From UBA1181 sp045113275 (GTDB lineage Bacteria; Bacteroidota; Bacteroidia; Bacteroidales; Paludibacteraceae), in contig JBGUIU010000012.1 of assembly GCA_045113275.1 (NCBI GenBank), positions 8,448-72,447 on the forward strand: 64,000 nt of DNA, read 5' to 3'. Position 1 is the first letter of the stretch, and each line of letters starts with the position of its first letter. This document shows, in pieces, positions 35,777-43,379 of this stretch. The notes under the pieces are model-generated. The model was not told where the DNA came from. It saw only the letters and a program-made list of their open reading frames with translations, and did not search any database. Made by a program: the position numbers and the translations under genes.

Positions 35777-36583
35777 ATGAGCAATGGAACAAGACTTGAG
35801 CAAAATAATAATGAGTCAAACCAACATATCGGTGGAAACCTTTATCAGAAAGCAACCCAAAGAGAAATGGCAGATCTTGACAGAGGCGACATTAGAGTGT
35901 TTGAAAAAGGGGTTCACGATCAACCGTATGGAGATTCAGAGGATGTCCAGACTACTTTTGAGCAAACCAGAGCGGAGCAGGTAGAGACAAAAAGATTGTT
36001 TGATATAGCTAAAAAAAATGGTCTGTTTATCGACCGAGAAACTATTGATAAGTTTGGAGATAAGCTGTGTACTAAAACCGGTGAATGCGAAATTTTTTAC
36101 AATGAAAAAGAATCACTTATTTACAAAGTGAAAGATCCATTTGCTAAATGGGTAATTAAAAATCTCCACGCTGAAGATGCCATCTACGAGCATATCATCC
36201 ATAACCTTCTATTCCCCAACACTCGTTATAAATTCATCGGCATTGCTGAAGATGACGGTAATCTTAGAATTGTATTGTCTCAGCCATTCATATCTTCTAC
36301 CAATGCCCACCCGACAGACGAAGAGATCATTTGTCATCTGAAGACGTTGGGATTAGAGCCAGACGGCACTTATTTTTACGGCAACGAATATGTCACAGTC
36401 ACAGACACCGGCACAGCCAGCGACAATGTGTTGAAAGGTGACGATGGTGAATTATACTTCATCGACCCAATCATCAAATTAAAGAAGCCTGCAAAAGAAG
36501 TCATAGAATTTCTTATAAATTTCACCCCAAAAGAAAAGCCATTGCCTTGGTGGAAATCGTTGCTGAAACGTTTAAAACGATAA
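35777..36583 (+). CDS. Kinase-fold protein of the polyvalent-protein type
   Basis: 268 residues. Residues 1-75 are polar and probably disordered. From about 95 on the pattern resembles the Ser/Thr/Tyr kinase-like domain found in polyvalent proteins of phages and mobile elements: GECEIFYNEKESLIYKVKDP (candidate ATP lysine), AIYEHIIHNLLFPNTRYKFIGI, LRIVLSQPFI, then VTDTGTASDNVLKGDDGELYFIDPIIK (Asn and Asp placed like catalytic-loop Asn and DFG Asp). The catalytic-loop HRD motif itself is not seen. The basic tail reads WWKSLLKRLKR. Kinase activity is inference from fold resemblance. Confidence 0.6.
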   Translation: MSNGTRLEQNNNESNQHIGGNLYQKATQREMADLDRGDIRVFEKGVHDQPYGDSEDVQTTFEQTRAEQVETKRLFDIAKKNGLFIDRETIDKFGDKLCTKTGECEIFYNEKESLIYKVKDPFAKWVIKNLHAEDAIYEHIIHNLLFPNTRYKFIGIAEDDGNLRIVLSQPFISSTNAHPTDEEIICHLKTLGLEPDGTYFYGNEYVTVTDTGTASDNVLKGDDGELYFIDPIIKLKKPAKEVIEFLINFTPKEKPLPWWKSLLKRLKR

Positions 36584-36611
36584 AGAGTGTGTATCTATCA
36601 GCTAAGTGTCC

Positions 36612-37376
36612 TTACCGTACAATTATCTTCGTCGGTTTGAATTTATACAGATCTGATTGACGTATCTTATCTGCTGCCACACCCAGATCCACCAACTTTC
36701 TTTTCACCTCATCACTTTGCTCGGTTGTCAGGCGAGGTTCAATGACAAACTCATCTATTAAATCCGATGGGACTATTTCAAATTCCAACGATTCGACACC
36801 CACATTACAAAAATCATTCGGAATTGTTCTTATAATGCGTACTTCCTGTTCATGTTCAAACGGTTTACGTTTCAGAAAAAAAGATTCTATCATCAATGAA
36901 TACATATCCGTTGCAGAAATGGGCTGATGCTGCCACGTCAACAATTCATCATCCGTAAGATACTTGACACGTCCCAAGAATGTTGTATGCTGATGTGATA
37001 CCTGGTTGACACCCGGTGGATAAATCACAGCAAACAATTTCTTCACAGTCGTTTTGATACGCACTGCACAACTTTCTCGATACTTATTGGAATAGATTCT
37101 CCACATGGCATCCGACTCATCCTGCAATGTCCATGACTGACCATAAACACATCCTAATAAACTATCCGCTTTCCCCGACAAGTTTCCATATACAAACTCG
37201 TTTTTCAAGAAAAAATTCTCGTACACATCTTCCCATTTCGATGTATGATCAACACGCAATAACTTATTCTGAAGTAGAGGTATCAAATACTTTAAGGGGA
37301 AATACTTATAGATCACCTCTTCTCCTGTTAATCCATTTAATAAATTATCTTCTCGCCTATTCATACACTCTCTCAA
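36612..37376 (-). CDS. DUF2971 domain-containing protein
   Basis: 254 residues. Family pattern: YKYFPLKYLIPLLQNKLLRVDHTSKWEDVYENFF, QSWTLQDESDAMWRIYSNKYRESCAVRIKT, FLGRVKYLTDD, and FLKRKPFEHEQEVRII. DUF2971 is widespread in accessory regions, often near mobile elements or defence genes, but its activity is unknown. A possible shorter start is the Met at residue 5 (37364). It is convergent with the kinase-like gene, with 28 nt between stops. Confidence 0.8.
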   Translation of the reverse strand: MRECMNRREDNLLNGLTGEEVIYKYFPLKYLIPLLQNKLLRVDHTSKWEDVYENFFLKNEFVYGNLSGKADSLLGCVYGQSWTLQDESDAMWRIYSNKYRESCAVRIKTTVKKLFAVIYPPGVNQVSHQHTTFLGRVKYLTDDELLTWQHQPISATDMYSLMIESFFLKRKPFEHEQEVRIIRTIPNDFCNVGVESLEFEIVPSDLIDEFVIEPRLTTEQSDEVKRKLVDLGVAADKIRQSDLYKFKPTKIIVR

Positions 37377-37388
37377 TAAGATTTTCCG

Positions 37389-37943
37389 TCAAACTTTGTT
37401 ATTCGGATTTTTCATGATTAACAAAAAAAGTAAAATAAGATTTCCCACAAAAGGAATCAACTGTACAAAATAGGTCAATGGTCCATACCCCACATCACGT
37501 AACCGTCGAATTGTCAATGAATATTGAGGAATCATCACAAGCAAGGAATAAACCATAAACAGCTGTAACATGTATATCCCAGTCGAAAATGATATCGGCA
37601 AAAGAACAATGAAAAGGAAGGCATAAAAAGCAATCGGACAAAGTATGAAAGCAATCCACACCATCGATGCTAAAAGGAATGCAGAGACTCCCACATATAC
37701 AAAAGAATGCTGTTGATAACCCAGCAATGCAGACATCTGGCATAGATCATAAAGTACAGCCTCTATAAATTCCCTGAAATCATCCGTTAAGAGACTTTCA
37801 TAAGAAGTCAATGCAACAATAAAAAGCAGGAAAAAGACAAAGAGATTTCCCAGGGCAAACACCCAAAATTCTCTTCTGCTTGATTTTGATTTAAAATCAG
37901 AGAACTCTAACCAAGGCGTAATAAATAAATCGATGATCTCCAT
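37389..37943 (-). CDS. DUF805 family membrane protein
   Basis: 184 residues with four membrane segments (about 27-45, 85-110, 115-137, 160-178). DUF805 signatures are FSDFKSKSSRREFWVFALGNL near the start and SLTIRRLRDVGYGPLTYFVQLIPFVGNLILL near the end. Function unknown; usually inner-membrane. The spacing is 14 nt after tilS and 12 nt before the DUF2971 gene, so all may be one transcript. Confidence 0.85.
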   Translation of the reverse strand: MEIIDLFITPWLEFSDFKSKSSRREFWVFALGNLFVFFLLFIVALTSYESLLTDDFREFIEAVLYDLCQMSALLGYQQHSFVYVGVSAFLLASMVWIAFILCPIAFYAFLFIVLLPISFSTGIYMLQLFMVYSLLVMIPQYSLTIRRLRDVGYGPLTYFVQLIPFVGNLILLFLLIMKNPNNKV

Positions 37944-37957
37944 ATTCTAAAATCGTT

Positions 37958-39286
37958 TTATTCTTCGATACACGACAAACACAACACCTCAGAAGATTCA
38001 TTCAAAACTCTAAACCGATTATCAGAGCGGAATCCAACAATCCAAACTACCGAGTTATCCGCTGTAGTCAAAATCCATGCATTTTTTTTAGCTTCATTGG
38101 ATATCTTCTGATCCACAAAAAAATCACTTATTTTTTTCTTTCCTCTCATACCAAACGGAATGAACCAATCTCCACTCTGCCATCTCCTTAGCACCAGCGG
38201 AAACGTCACGACTGACATGTCTAAGTAACAGCAAGAAGCATTCTTCACAATATCAAACTCACCGACCTTTTTGATGATCGCCGTCATACGTATAGGCAAA
38301 CGGCAGAAATCATCCACACAACGAATTTCATAACGTTTGTCTTCTATCGGAATCATCCTTTTCAACAACAAGGTCTCACGTTCCTGTACAATCACATAAG
38401 TATTCCCTTTAGAAAAGAAACTATTTCCAGACTGTCCTTTCATTATCGAGTCTTTCAATTGTTGAATCGTAGCAGCAGAAAAACCATACGGAGACAAAAA
38501 TTCATACAGCAAGAAATCGGCAGAAGGTTCTTTTAACAACAAGGGTAAAGAGATTTCTTTCTCACCACGTTCTCTTTCTTTAATGATTGAAAGTCGTTTT
38601 TCTTCTATTATCTCTTGCAAAAAAGTCTCTGTCTGTTGCAAATACCCGATCGTATTTTTTACATTATTCTTAAACGTTGGATAAACCGTTTGAAACATCG
38701 GGATGATTTCGTTTCGAAACTTATTTCGCGTGTACAATGAATCACTATTGGTTGAATCTTCCACATGAGGAAGTCCTTTGCTTGTGATATATTCCATGAT
38801 ATCCTGTTTAGAATAATCCAACAAAGGTCTCCATACACGTCCGGTGAGTTCTTTTATACCCGTCAATCCACGAATACCAGTTCCACGGGAAAGATTCATC
38901 AGGAACGTCTCTACAACATCATCAGCATGATGAGCGACAGCAATATAATCTGCATTTTCTCTGATACATAACTGTCGGAACCACTCATACCGCAGTTCAC
39001 GTGCAGCCATTTCAATAGAAACTGATTTTATCGCAGCATATTCTTTTGTTTGAAAATCTATTTTTCGAAACGGGATAGCATATCTATGAGCCAAAGAAGT
39101 CACAAAACGTTCATCGCGATCCGACTCATCTCCTCTCAAATGGAAATTACAATGAGCAATAACACAAGAATACCCCAGACAACAGAGAAGATCAAGCAAC
39201 GCAACAGAATCAGCGCCGCCGCTCACCGCCACAATTAGTTTTGTTGTAACAGGGAATCTTTTGTTAAAGTGAGAGACATCAATCAT
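37958..39286 (-). CDS. tilS: tRNA(Ile)-lysidine synthetase
   Basis: 442 residues. PP-loop VAVSGGADSVALLDLL (about 18-33), HCNFHLRGDESDRDERFV, VAHHADDVVETFLMNLSRGTG and RPLLDYSKQDI are the catalytic N-terminal domain. The C-terminal substrate-binding domain has RRWQSGDWFIPFGMRGKKKISDFFVDQKI. It changes C34 of tRNA-Ile2 to lysidine so that AUA is read as Ile. Its ATG overlaps the phosphorylase stop by 8 nt. Confidence 0.97.
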   Translation of the reverse strand: MIDVSHFNKRFPVTTKLIVAVSGGADSVALLDLLCCLGYSCVIAHCNFHLRGDESDRDERFVTSLAHRYAIPFRKIDFQTKEYAAIKSVSIEMAARELRYEWFRQLCIRENADYIAVAHHADDVVETFLMNLSRGTGIRGLTGIKELTGRVWRPLLDYSKQDIMEYITSKGLPHVEDSTNSDSLYTRNKFRNEIIPMFQTVYPTFKNNVKNTIGYLQQTETFLQEIIEEKRLSIIKERERGEKEISLPLLLKEPSADFLLYEFLSPYGFSAATIQQLKDSIMKGQSGNSFFSKGNTYVIVQERETLLLKRMIPIEDKRYEIRCVDDFCRLPIRMTAIIKKVGEFDIVKNASCCYLDMSVVTFPLVLRRWQSGDWFIPFGMRGKKKISDFFVDQKISNEAKKNAWILTTADNSVVWIVGFRSDNRFRVLNESSEVLCLSCIEE

Positions 39287-40178
39287 TCGTCAGTCGAGTT
39301 AAAACAATCCGCACCAAATCTTCCATTCCACCCTTATATTCTGTATTCATAGTCTTATCCACACGTCCGGCAATGATATTACATATTGTCACAGCTTTAT
39401 GTCCTAATAATTTTGCCAATCCAGCTACAGCAGAACTTTCCATTTCAAAATTTGTGATTTTCTCCCCATGATATTCAAATGATTCTATTTTTTCATTCAA
39501 AGCAGGGTCTGCCAATGGGATGCGAACATAACGGCCCTGCGGACCATAGAATCCTGGCGCAGAGATTGTGACACCCATCACCATTCCTTCACATAGCTGA
39601 TTGACCAATGTTTCATCTGCCGAAACCACATAAGGAGCTGCCAAACGAGAACTCCAATTAACGTGACGACAAAAAGCTTGTTCAAAATCCATATCTATCG
39701 CTCCTTCTGGGATCTGATAATAATTCAACAGACCATCAAAACCGATAGAACGACGAGAGACAACAAAAGAGCCTACCGGACAGAAAGGTTGTAAACCACC
39801 TGAGGTACCAATACGCACCAACGTCAGCTGCGTATGTTCCGGCTTAACCATCCGTGTGTTAAAATCAATATTCTTCAACGCATCCAATTCAGTCAACACA
39901 ATATCTATATTGTCGGTACCTATTCCATGCGAAACACATGAAACACGTTGACCTTTTATTCTTCCCGTGATTGTATGGAACTCTCGGCTACGAACTTCAC
40001 ACTCTTTCTCATCAAAGAATCCTGCCACCATATCCACTCGATCAGGATCTCCAACAAGAATAACTTTATCTGCCAACTGTTCTGGCTTTAAGTGCAAATG
40101 GAAAATTGAACCATCTGCATTTATAATCAATTCAGAAGAAGGAATCACTCTCATACACATAGGATTTATATCAGACAT
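39279..40178 (-). CDS. Nucleoside phosphorylase (uridine-phosphorylase-like)
   Basis: 299 residues, PNP_UDP_1 fold. Visible: VILVGDPDRVDMVA (phosphate site), SHGIGTDNIDIVLTEL, LVRIGTSGGLQP (phosphate site), and NFEMESSAVAGLAKLLGHKAVTICNIIAGR (ribose-binding Met-Glu and the closing Arg). Cleaves a nucleoside with phosphate; the base specificity is uncertain but closest in style to uridine phosphorylases. It is translationally coupled to tilS. Confidence 0.88.
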   Translation of the reverse strand: MSDINPMCMRVIPSSELIINADGSIFHLHLKPEQLADKVILVGDPDRVDMVAGFFDEKECEVRSREFHTITGRIKGQRVSCVSHGIGTDNIDIVLTELDALKNIDFNTRMVKPEHTQLTLVRIGTSGGLQPFCPVGSFVVSRRSIGFDGLLNYYQIPEGAIDMDFEQAFCRHVNWSSRLAAPYVVSADETLVNQLCEGMVMGVTISAPGFYGPQGRYVRIPLADPALNEKIESFEYHGEKITNFEMESSAVAGLAKLLGHKAVTICNIIAGRVDKTMNTEYKGGMEDLVRIVLTRLTND

Positions 40179-40188
40179 TTTATTATGT

Positions 40189-40237
40189 CAAAGATATGAA
40201 AAAACCTTTTATAATTTAATTCATTTTCTTATTTTTG
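40189..40237. promoter_or_regulatory. Divergent promoter boxes between the nucleoside phosphorylase and a lipoprotein gene
   Basis: Minus strand TATCTTTG (40196-40189), 11 nt before the phosphorylase ATG, implying a very short or absent leader. Plus strand TATTTTTG (40230-40237), 32 nt before the lipoprotein ATG. Both match TAnnTTTG. Confidence 0.5.
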
Positions 40238-40269
40238 TCATAAGTTATACATTAAACACTATCTATTTT

Positions 40270-40980
40270 ATGGAAGTAAAAAAATTATCGATATTCATTT
40301 TATGCCTACTCTCTTTTGCATGCGCACATACATCCAATGAACAATCCGACAATAATGGGAAGGACACAACTATCACTCAAGATCTTGTTCAAGCCCCTAT
40401 ACCATACAATCCACTGGACAACTACCAACCATTAACAAAAGTAGCTGAGACAGAGGCCTCCCATTTCAACTTTAATCACTTCGATATAGAAACTGACTCA
40501 CTATGGAATTTCATCGTGATAACCGAGCCTATATCCGAAGATAAAGACTGGTATTATGTCTGCGCTGAATCATCCTATCCTGCAAATGCCAAAGGGAATA
40601 TAAACATTCTTCTCATACCCAAGGACACAATGATTTTTAAATATATCCACATTGAAGAGGAAGAGAGTTCAAACTTCAAATCCATTGAAAATGTAAAGAA
40701 GATCTGTAAAGGATTATTCAACCAACAAAGTCCGCTTCTACTTCAACAATTTGATGTTTATTTACTCTTATCTGATGTAAAAGATTTAGACAAAGAGACC
40801 ACCTATACGACTGGACAGTATGTAACGAAGGAGAATACACCTTATCACATGTATGAATACACCGACAAAGGATGGTCTCTCATAGCCGAATTACAACGAA
40901 ACACAGAATCCATCCATCAATCAGCATTTGATTTTGGAGAATACATATTAAAACAGAATCATGCCTTGCTAACGAAATAA
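40270..40980 (+). CDS. Putative lipoprotein of unknown function
   Basis: 236 residues from MEVKKLSIFILCLLSFACAHTSNEQ, with lipobox SFAC (Cys about 18). An upstream in-frame start inside the opposite gene is rejected because the promoter and signal peptide fit this ATG. The mature part is a single globular domain with no recognised motif. It contains a strand-rich central part (FNFNHFDIETDSLWNFIVITEPI) and a TTGQYVTKENTPYHMYEY segment. It stands alone before the que genes. Confidence 0.65.
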   Translation: MEVKKLSIFILCLLSFACAHTSNEQSDNNGKDTTITQDLVQAPIPYNPLDNYQPLTKVAETEASHFNFNHFDIETDSLWNFIVITEPISEDKDWYYVCAESSYPANAKGNINILLIPKDTMIFKYIHIEEEESSNFKSIENVKKICKGLFNQQSPLLLQQFDVYLLLSDVKDLDKETTYTTGQYVTKENTPYHMYEYTDKGWSLIAELQRNTESIHQSAFDFGEYILKQNHALLTK

Positions 40981-41018
40981 CGGCAAGGAACTATGTTGCA
41001 GAAGGTGTTTGGGACATT

Positions 41019-41054
41019 ACATCAGATTTTTTCTTTTAAACATCAGATTTTTTC
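41019..41054 (+). repeat. 15-bp direct repeat with 21-bp period upstream of queF
   Basis: ACATCAGATTTTTTC occurs at 41019-41033 and again, exactly, at 41040-41054. The second copy ends 2 nt before the queF -7 box. A 21-bp period places both copies on the same face of the DNA, as for a regulator binding site. Confidence 0.75.
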
Positions 41055-41056
41055 AC

Positions 41057-41064
41057 TACTTTTG
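41057..41064 (+). promoter_or_regulatory. -7 promoter box of the queFCDE operon
   Basis: TACTTTTG, a TAnnTTTG match, 47 nt before the queF ATG at 41112. The -33 region overlaps the direct repeat. No preQ1 riboswitch fold was recognised in the leader. Confidence 0.55.
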
Positions 41065-41111
41065 CAACGTAAAAGAGCTTTGAAGTATTTCCTCTTAAAC
41101 TAAATACAATT

Positions 41112-41588
41112 ATGTCAAGAACCACAGAAGAATTGGAAGGAGTAACACTCCTTGGAGAGAAAAAAACGGTGTATCCAACAGATTATGCACCACAAGTCTT
41201 AGAAACGTTTGTCAATAAACATCCCGAGGAAGACTATCTAGTGACATTGAATTGTCCAGAATTCACTAGTCTATGTCCTAAAACCGGTCAGCCAGACTTT
41301 GCTCATATCATCATCAACTATATTCCAAACGAACGAATGGTTGAGAGCAAATCGCTGAAATTATACCTATTTAGTTTCCGTAACCATGGAGATTTTCATG
41401 AGGACTGCATCAATATCATTATGAAAGACCTCATAAAACTGATGGATCCACGCTATATCGAAGTTTATGGAATATTCACTCCTCGCGGAGGAATTTCAAT
41501 ATATCCTTTTGCCAACTATGCGGATGAGTCACATCAAGGCTTCAAGAAAGCACGATTATTGGCACAAATGAATCAATACAATAAATAA
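41112..41588 (+). CDS. queF: NADPH-dependent 7-cyano-7-deazaguanine reductase
   Basis: 158 residues, the short single-domain QueF type. The catalytic Cys is in CPEFTSLCPKTGQPDFAHI and the NADPH-binding QueF motif is ESKSLKLYLFSFRNHGDFHED. It reduces preQ0 to preQ1 for queuosine in tRNA. First of four linked que genes; queC follows after 7 nt. Confidence 0.97.
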   Translation: MSRTTEELEGVTLLGEKKTVYPTDYAPQVLETFVNKHPEEDYLVTLNCPEFTSLCPKTGQPDFAHIIINYIPNERMVESKSLKLYLFSFRNHGDFHEDCINIIMKDLIKLMDPRYIEVYGIFTPRGGISIYPFANYADESHQGFKKARLLAQMNQYNK

Positions 41589-41595
41589 TCGCACC

Positions 41596-42249
41596 ATGAA
41601 AGATAGCATCATAATACTGTCTGGTGGCATGGATAGTGTTACCTTGTTGTATGAAAAACAGGACCAGATAGCCATGGCCATCTCATTTCATTATGGAAGC
41701 AACCACAATGACCGTGAAATAGCCTATGCAAAGTTACACTGTGAAAAGCTAAATATCACTCATATCACAATTCCATTAGCTTTCATGAAGCAGTACTTTA
41801 AAAGTTCCTTGCTAGCAGGAGCTGATCAGATACCTGTCGGGAACTATGATCTAGATAATATGAAATCGACAGTTGTACCATTCAGAAACGGTATAATGTT
41901 GTCAATCGCAGCAGGAGTGGCTGAATCAAATGGGTTAAAACACATCATGATGGCCAATCATGGTGGCGATCATGTGTTATATCCAGATTGCCGTCCAGAG
42001 TTTGTGGAATCCATGAACCAAGCAATCATTTCTGGTACATACGAAAAAATCACGCTAGAGGCTCCTTATACATTCTTAACAAAAGCAGATATTGCAAAGA
42101 AAGGAAAACAACTCGGGATTGATTACAGTCAGACTTGGAGCTGCTACAAAGGAGGAGAAAAACATTGCGGTAAATGCGGAACCTGCATTGAACGAAAAGC
42201 CGCACTTCAAGAGGCTGGAATAAACGACTTAACAGAATATGAAGAATAA
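41596..42249 (+). CDS. queC: 7-cyano-7-deazaguanine synthase
   Basis: 217 residues. PP-loop LSGGMDSVTLLYE (about 8-20), PFRNGIMLSIAAGVAES, and the zinc-binding CYKGGEKHCGKCGTCIERKAAL near the C-terminus with four cysteines. It converts 7-carboxy-7-deazaguanine to preQ0 with ATP and ammonia. Confidence 0.97.
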   Translation: MKDSIIILSGGMDSVTLLYEKQDQIAMAISFHYGSNHNDREIAYAKLHCEKLNITHITIPLAFMKQYFKSSLLAGADQIPVGNYDLDNMKSTVVPFRNGIMLSIAAGVAESNGLKHIMMANHGGDHVLYPDCRPEFVESMNQAIISGTYEKITLEAPYTFLTKADIAKKGKQLGIDYSQTWSCYKGGEKHCGKCGTCIERKAALQEAGINDLTEYEE

Positions 42250-42261
42250 AACAAAAGAAGG

Positions 42262-42597
42262 ATGTATTATTTAACGAAAAAAATAGAAATATCTGCAGCT
42301 CACAGATTGAAACTCTCATACGACAGTAAATGCGAGAACCTACACGGACACAACTGGATTATAACCGTGTATTGTAAATCAAAGGAACTGGACGAGAACG
42401 GAATGGTCATTGATTTCACTCACATAAAAAAACTGATTACAGAGAAATTGGATCACACTGTCATCAATGATGTATTAGGAGATGTGAATCCGACAGCTGA
42501 AAACATTGCTTATTGGGTTTATCAGCAAATCGACTGCTGCTATAAAGTCTCCGTTCAAGAATCAGAAGGGAATATCGTTATCTATGAAGAGGATTAA
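42262..42597 (+). CDS. queD: 6-carboxy-5,6,7,8-tetrahydropterin synthase
   Basis: 111 residues. Zinc ligands are in SAAHRLKLSYDSKCENLHGHNW (one His, then His-x-His), with the catalytic Cys in KCENLHGHN; the late Glu is in PTAENIAYWV and the C-terminal segment is VSVQESEGNIVIYEE. It makes CPH4 from dihydroneopterin triphosphate. Confidence 0.96.
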   Translation: MYYLTKKIEISAAHRLKLSYDSKCENLHGHNWIITVYCKSKELDENGMVIDFTHIKKLITEKLDHTVINDVLGDVNPTAENIAYWVYQQIDCCYKVSVQESEGNIVIYEED

Positions 42598-43132
42598 TGA
42601 GATATTCATGAGCTTACAAGGAGAAGGATACCACACCGGTACATCTTCCGTATTTGTACGCTTCTCCGGTTGCAATTTAAAATGTCCTTTTTGCGATACA
42701 AAACACGAAGAATATAGTGAGATGACGGATGATGAGATAATCAACGTCATTAAACAATATTCATCACCATGGGTGATTCTAACCGGTGGAGAACCAAGTC
42801 TTCAAGTTACTGAAACCTTAGTAAATAAAATTCATGACCTAGGGAAAAAAGTAGCCATTGAAACTAATGGAACGAACATTCTACCTTCTAATATTGATTG
42901 GGTGACACTCTCGCCCAAGACAAACTCGTTGGCACTAAGTCAAGCAAATGAAGTAAAAGTCGTTTATCAAGAGAACAAAGATGTGGAATATTGGCATGAT
43001 ACAATAAAAGCTGATCATTATTTCCTACAACCCTGCTCATGTCAGAACACACAACAAACAATTCAATATATATTGGAACACCCACATTGGCGTCTTTCAT
43101 TGCAGACACACAAGTATATTGGGATTGAATAG
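42584..43132 (+). CDS. queE: 7-carboxy-7-deazaguanine synthase (radical SAM)
   Basis: 182 residues from MKRINEIFMSLQGEGYHTGT. The 14-nt overlap with queD favours this ATG over an upstream one at 42506 deep inside queD. The radical-SAM cluster motif is FSGCNLKCPFCDTKH (Cys-x3-Cys-x2-Cys), followed by ILTGGEPSLQ and VAIETNGTN. It rearranges CPH4 to CDG. Completes a full F-C-D-E set; GTP cyclohydrolase I (FolE) is elsewhere. Confidence 0.96.
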   Translation: MKRINEIFMSLQGEGYHTGTSSVFVRFSGCNLKCPFCDTKHEEYSEMTDDEIINVIKQYSSPWVILTGGEPSLQVTETLVNKIHDLGKKVAIETNGTNILPSNIDWVTLSPKTNSLALSQANEVKVVYQENKDVEYWHDTIKADHYFLQPCSCQNTQQTIQYILEHPHWRLSLQTHKYIGIE

Positions 43133-43193
43133 AACCCCGTCAAGGGCTATTCTCCGATAGAATTTTAAATCAACCAAGTTTACCCCACCCCAT

Positions 43194-43224
43194 AAAAAAA
43201 GCCCTTGATTTCTCAAGGGACTTT
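43194..43224 (-). terminator. Terminator of the tRNA-Gln gene
   Basis: Minus strand stem AAAG/CTTT plus CCCTTGA/TCAAGGG with one bulged base (43224-43198), then seven T residues (43200-43194). It ends 11 nt after the tRNA. The same bases could serve the queE transcript on the plus strand. Confidence 0.8.
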
Positions 43225-43234
43225 CAACTTATCG

Positions 43235-43305
43235 TTGCCTTACCAGGACTCGAACCCGGACAAGCAGTGCCAGAAACTGATGTGCTACCATTACACCATA
43301 AGGCA
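43235..43305 (-). tRNA. tRNA-Gln (anticodon CTG)
   Basis: 71 nt including the discriminator A, no encoded CCA. Acceptor TGCCTTA/TAAGGCA is a perfect 7-bp stem with the U1-A72 pair usual for tRNA-Gln. D-stem GTGT/GCAC with loop AATGGTA; T-arm CCGGG-TTCGAGT-CCTGG. The anticodon loop TTCTGGC (43275-43269) places CTG at 43273-43271, reading CAG. The anticodon stem TCAGT/ACTGC has an outer T27-C43 mismatch. It is a single tRNA gene with its own promoter and terminator. Confidence 0.93.
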
Positions 43306-43323
43306 ATCTTTCAAATGTGGATG

Positions 43324-43331
43324 CAAAGATA
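43324..43331 (-). promoter_or_regulatory. -7 promoter box of tRNA-Gln
   Basis: Minus strand TATCTTTG (43331-43324), 18 nt before the tRNA 5' end, with TTGG about 19 nt further up. Confidence 0.5.
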
Positions 43332-43379
43332 GGAAACAAATTTTAAATCACCAACCCTTTATCCAAGTTTTTCTTTATT

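Noticed and set aside
40981..41111. preQ1 riboswitch before queF
   Set aside because: No short H-type pseudoknot or A-rich tail of the known preQ1 classes could be recognised; only the direct repeat and promoter box are seen.
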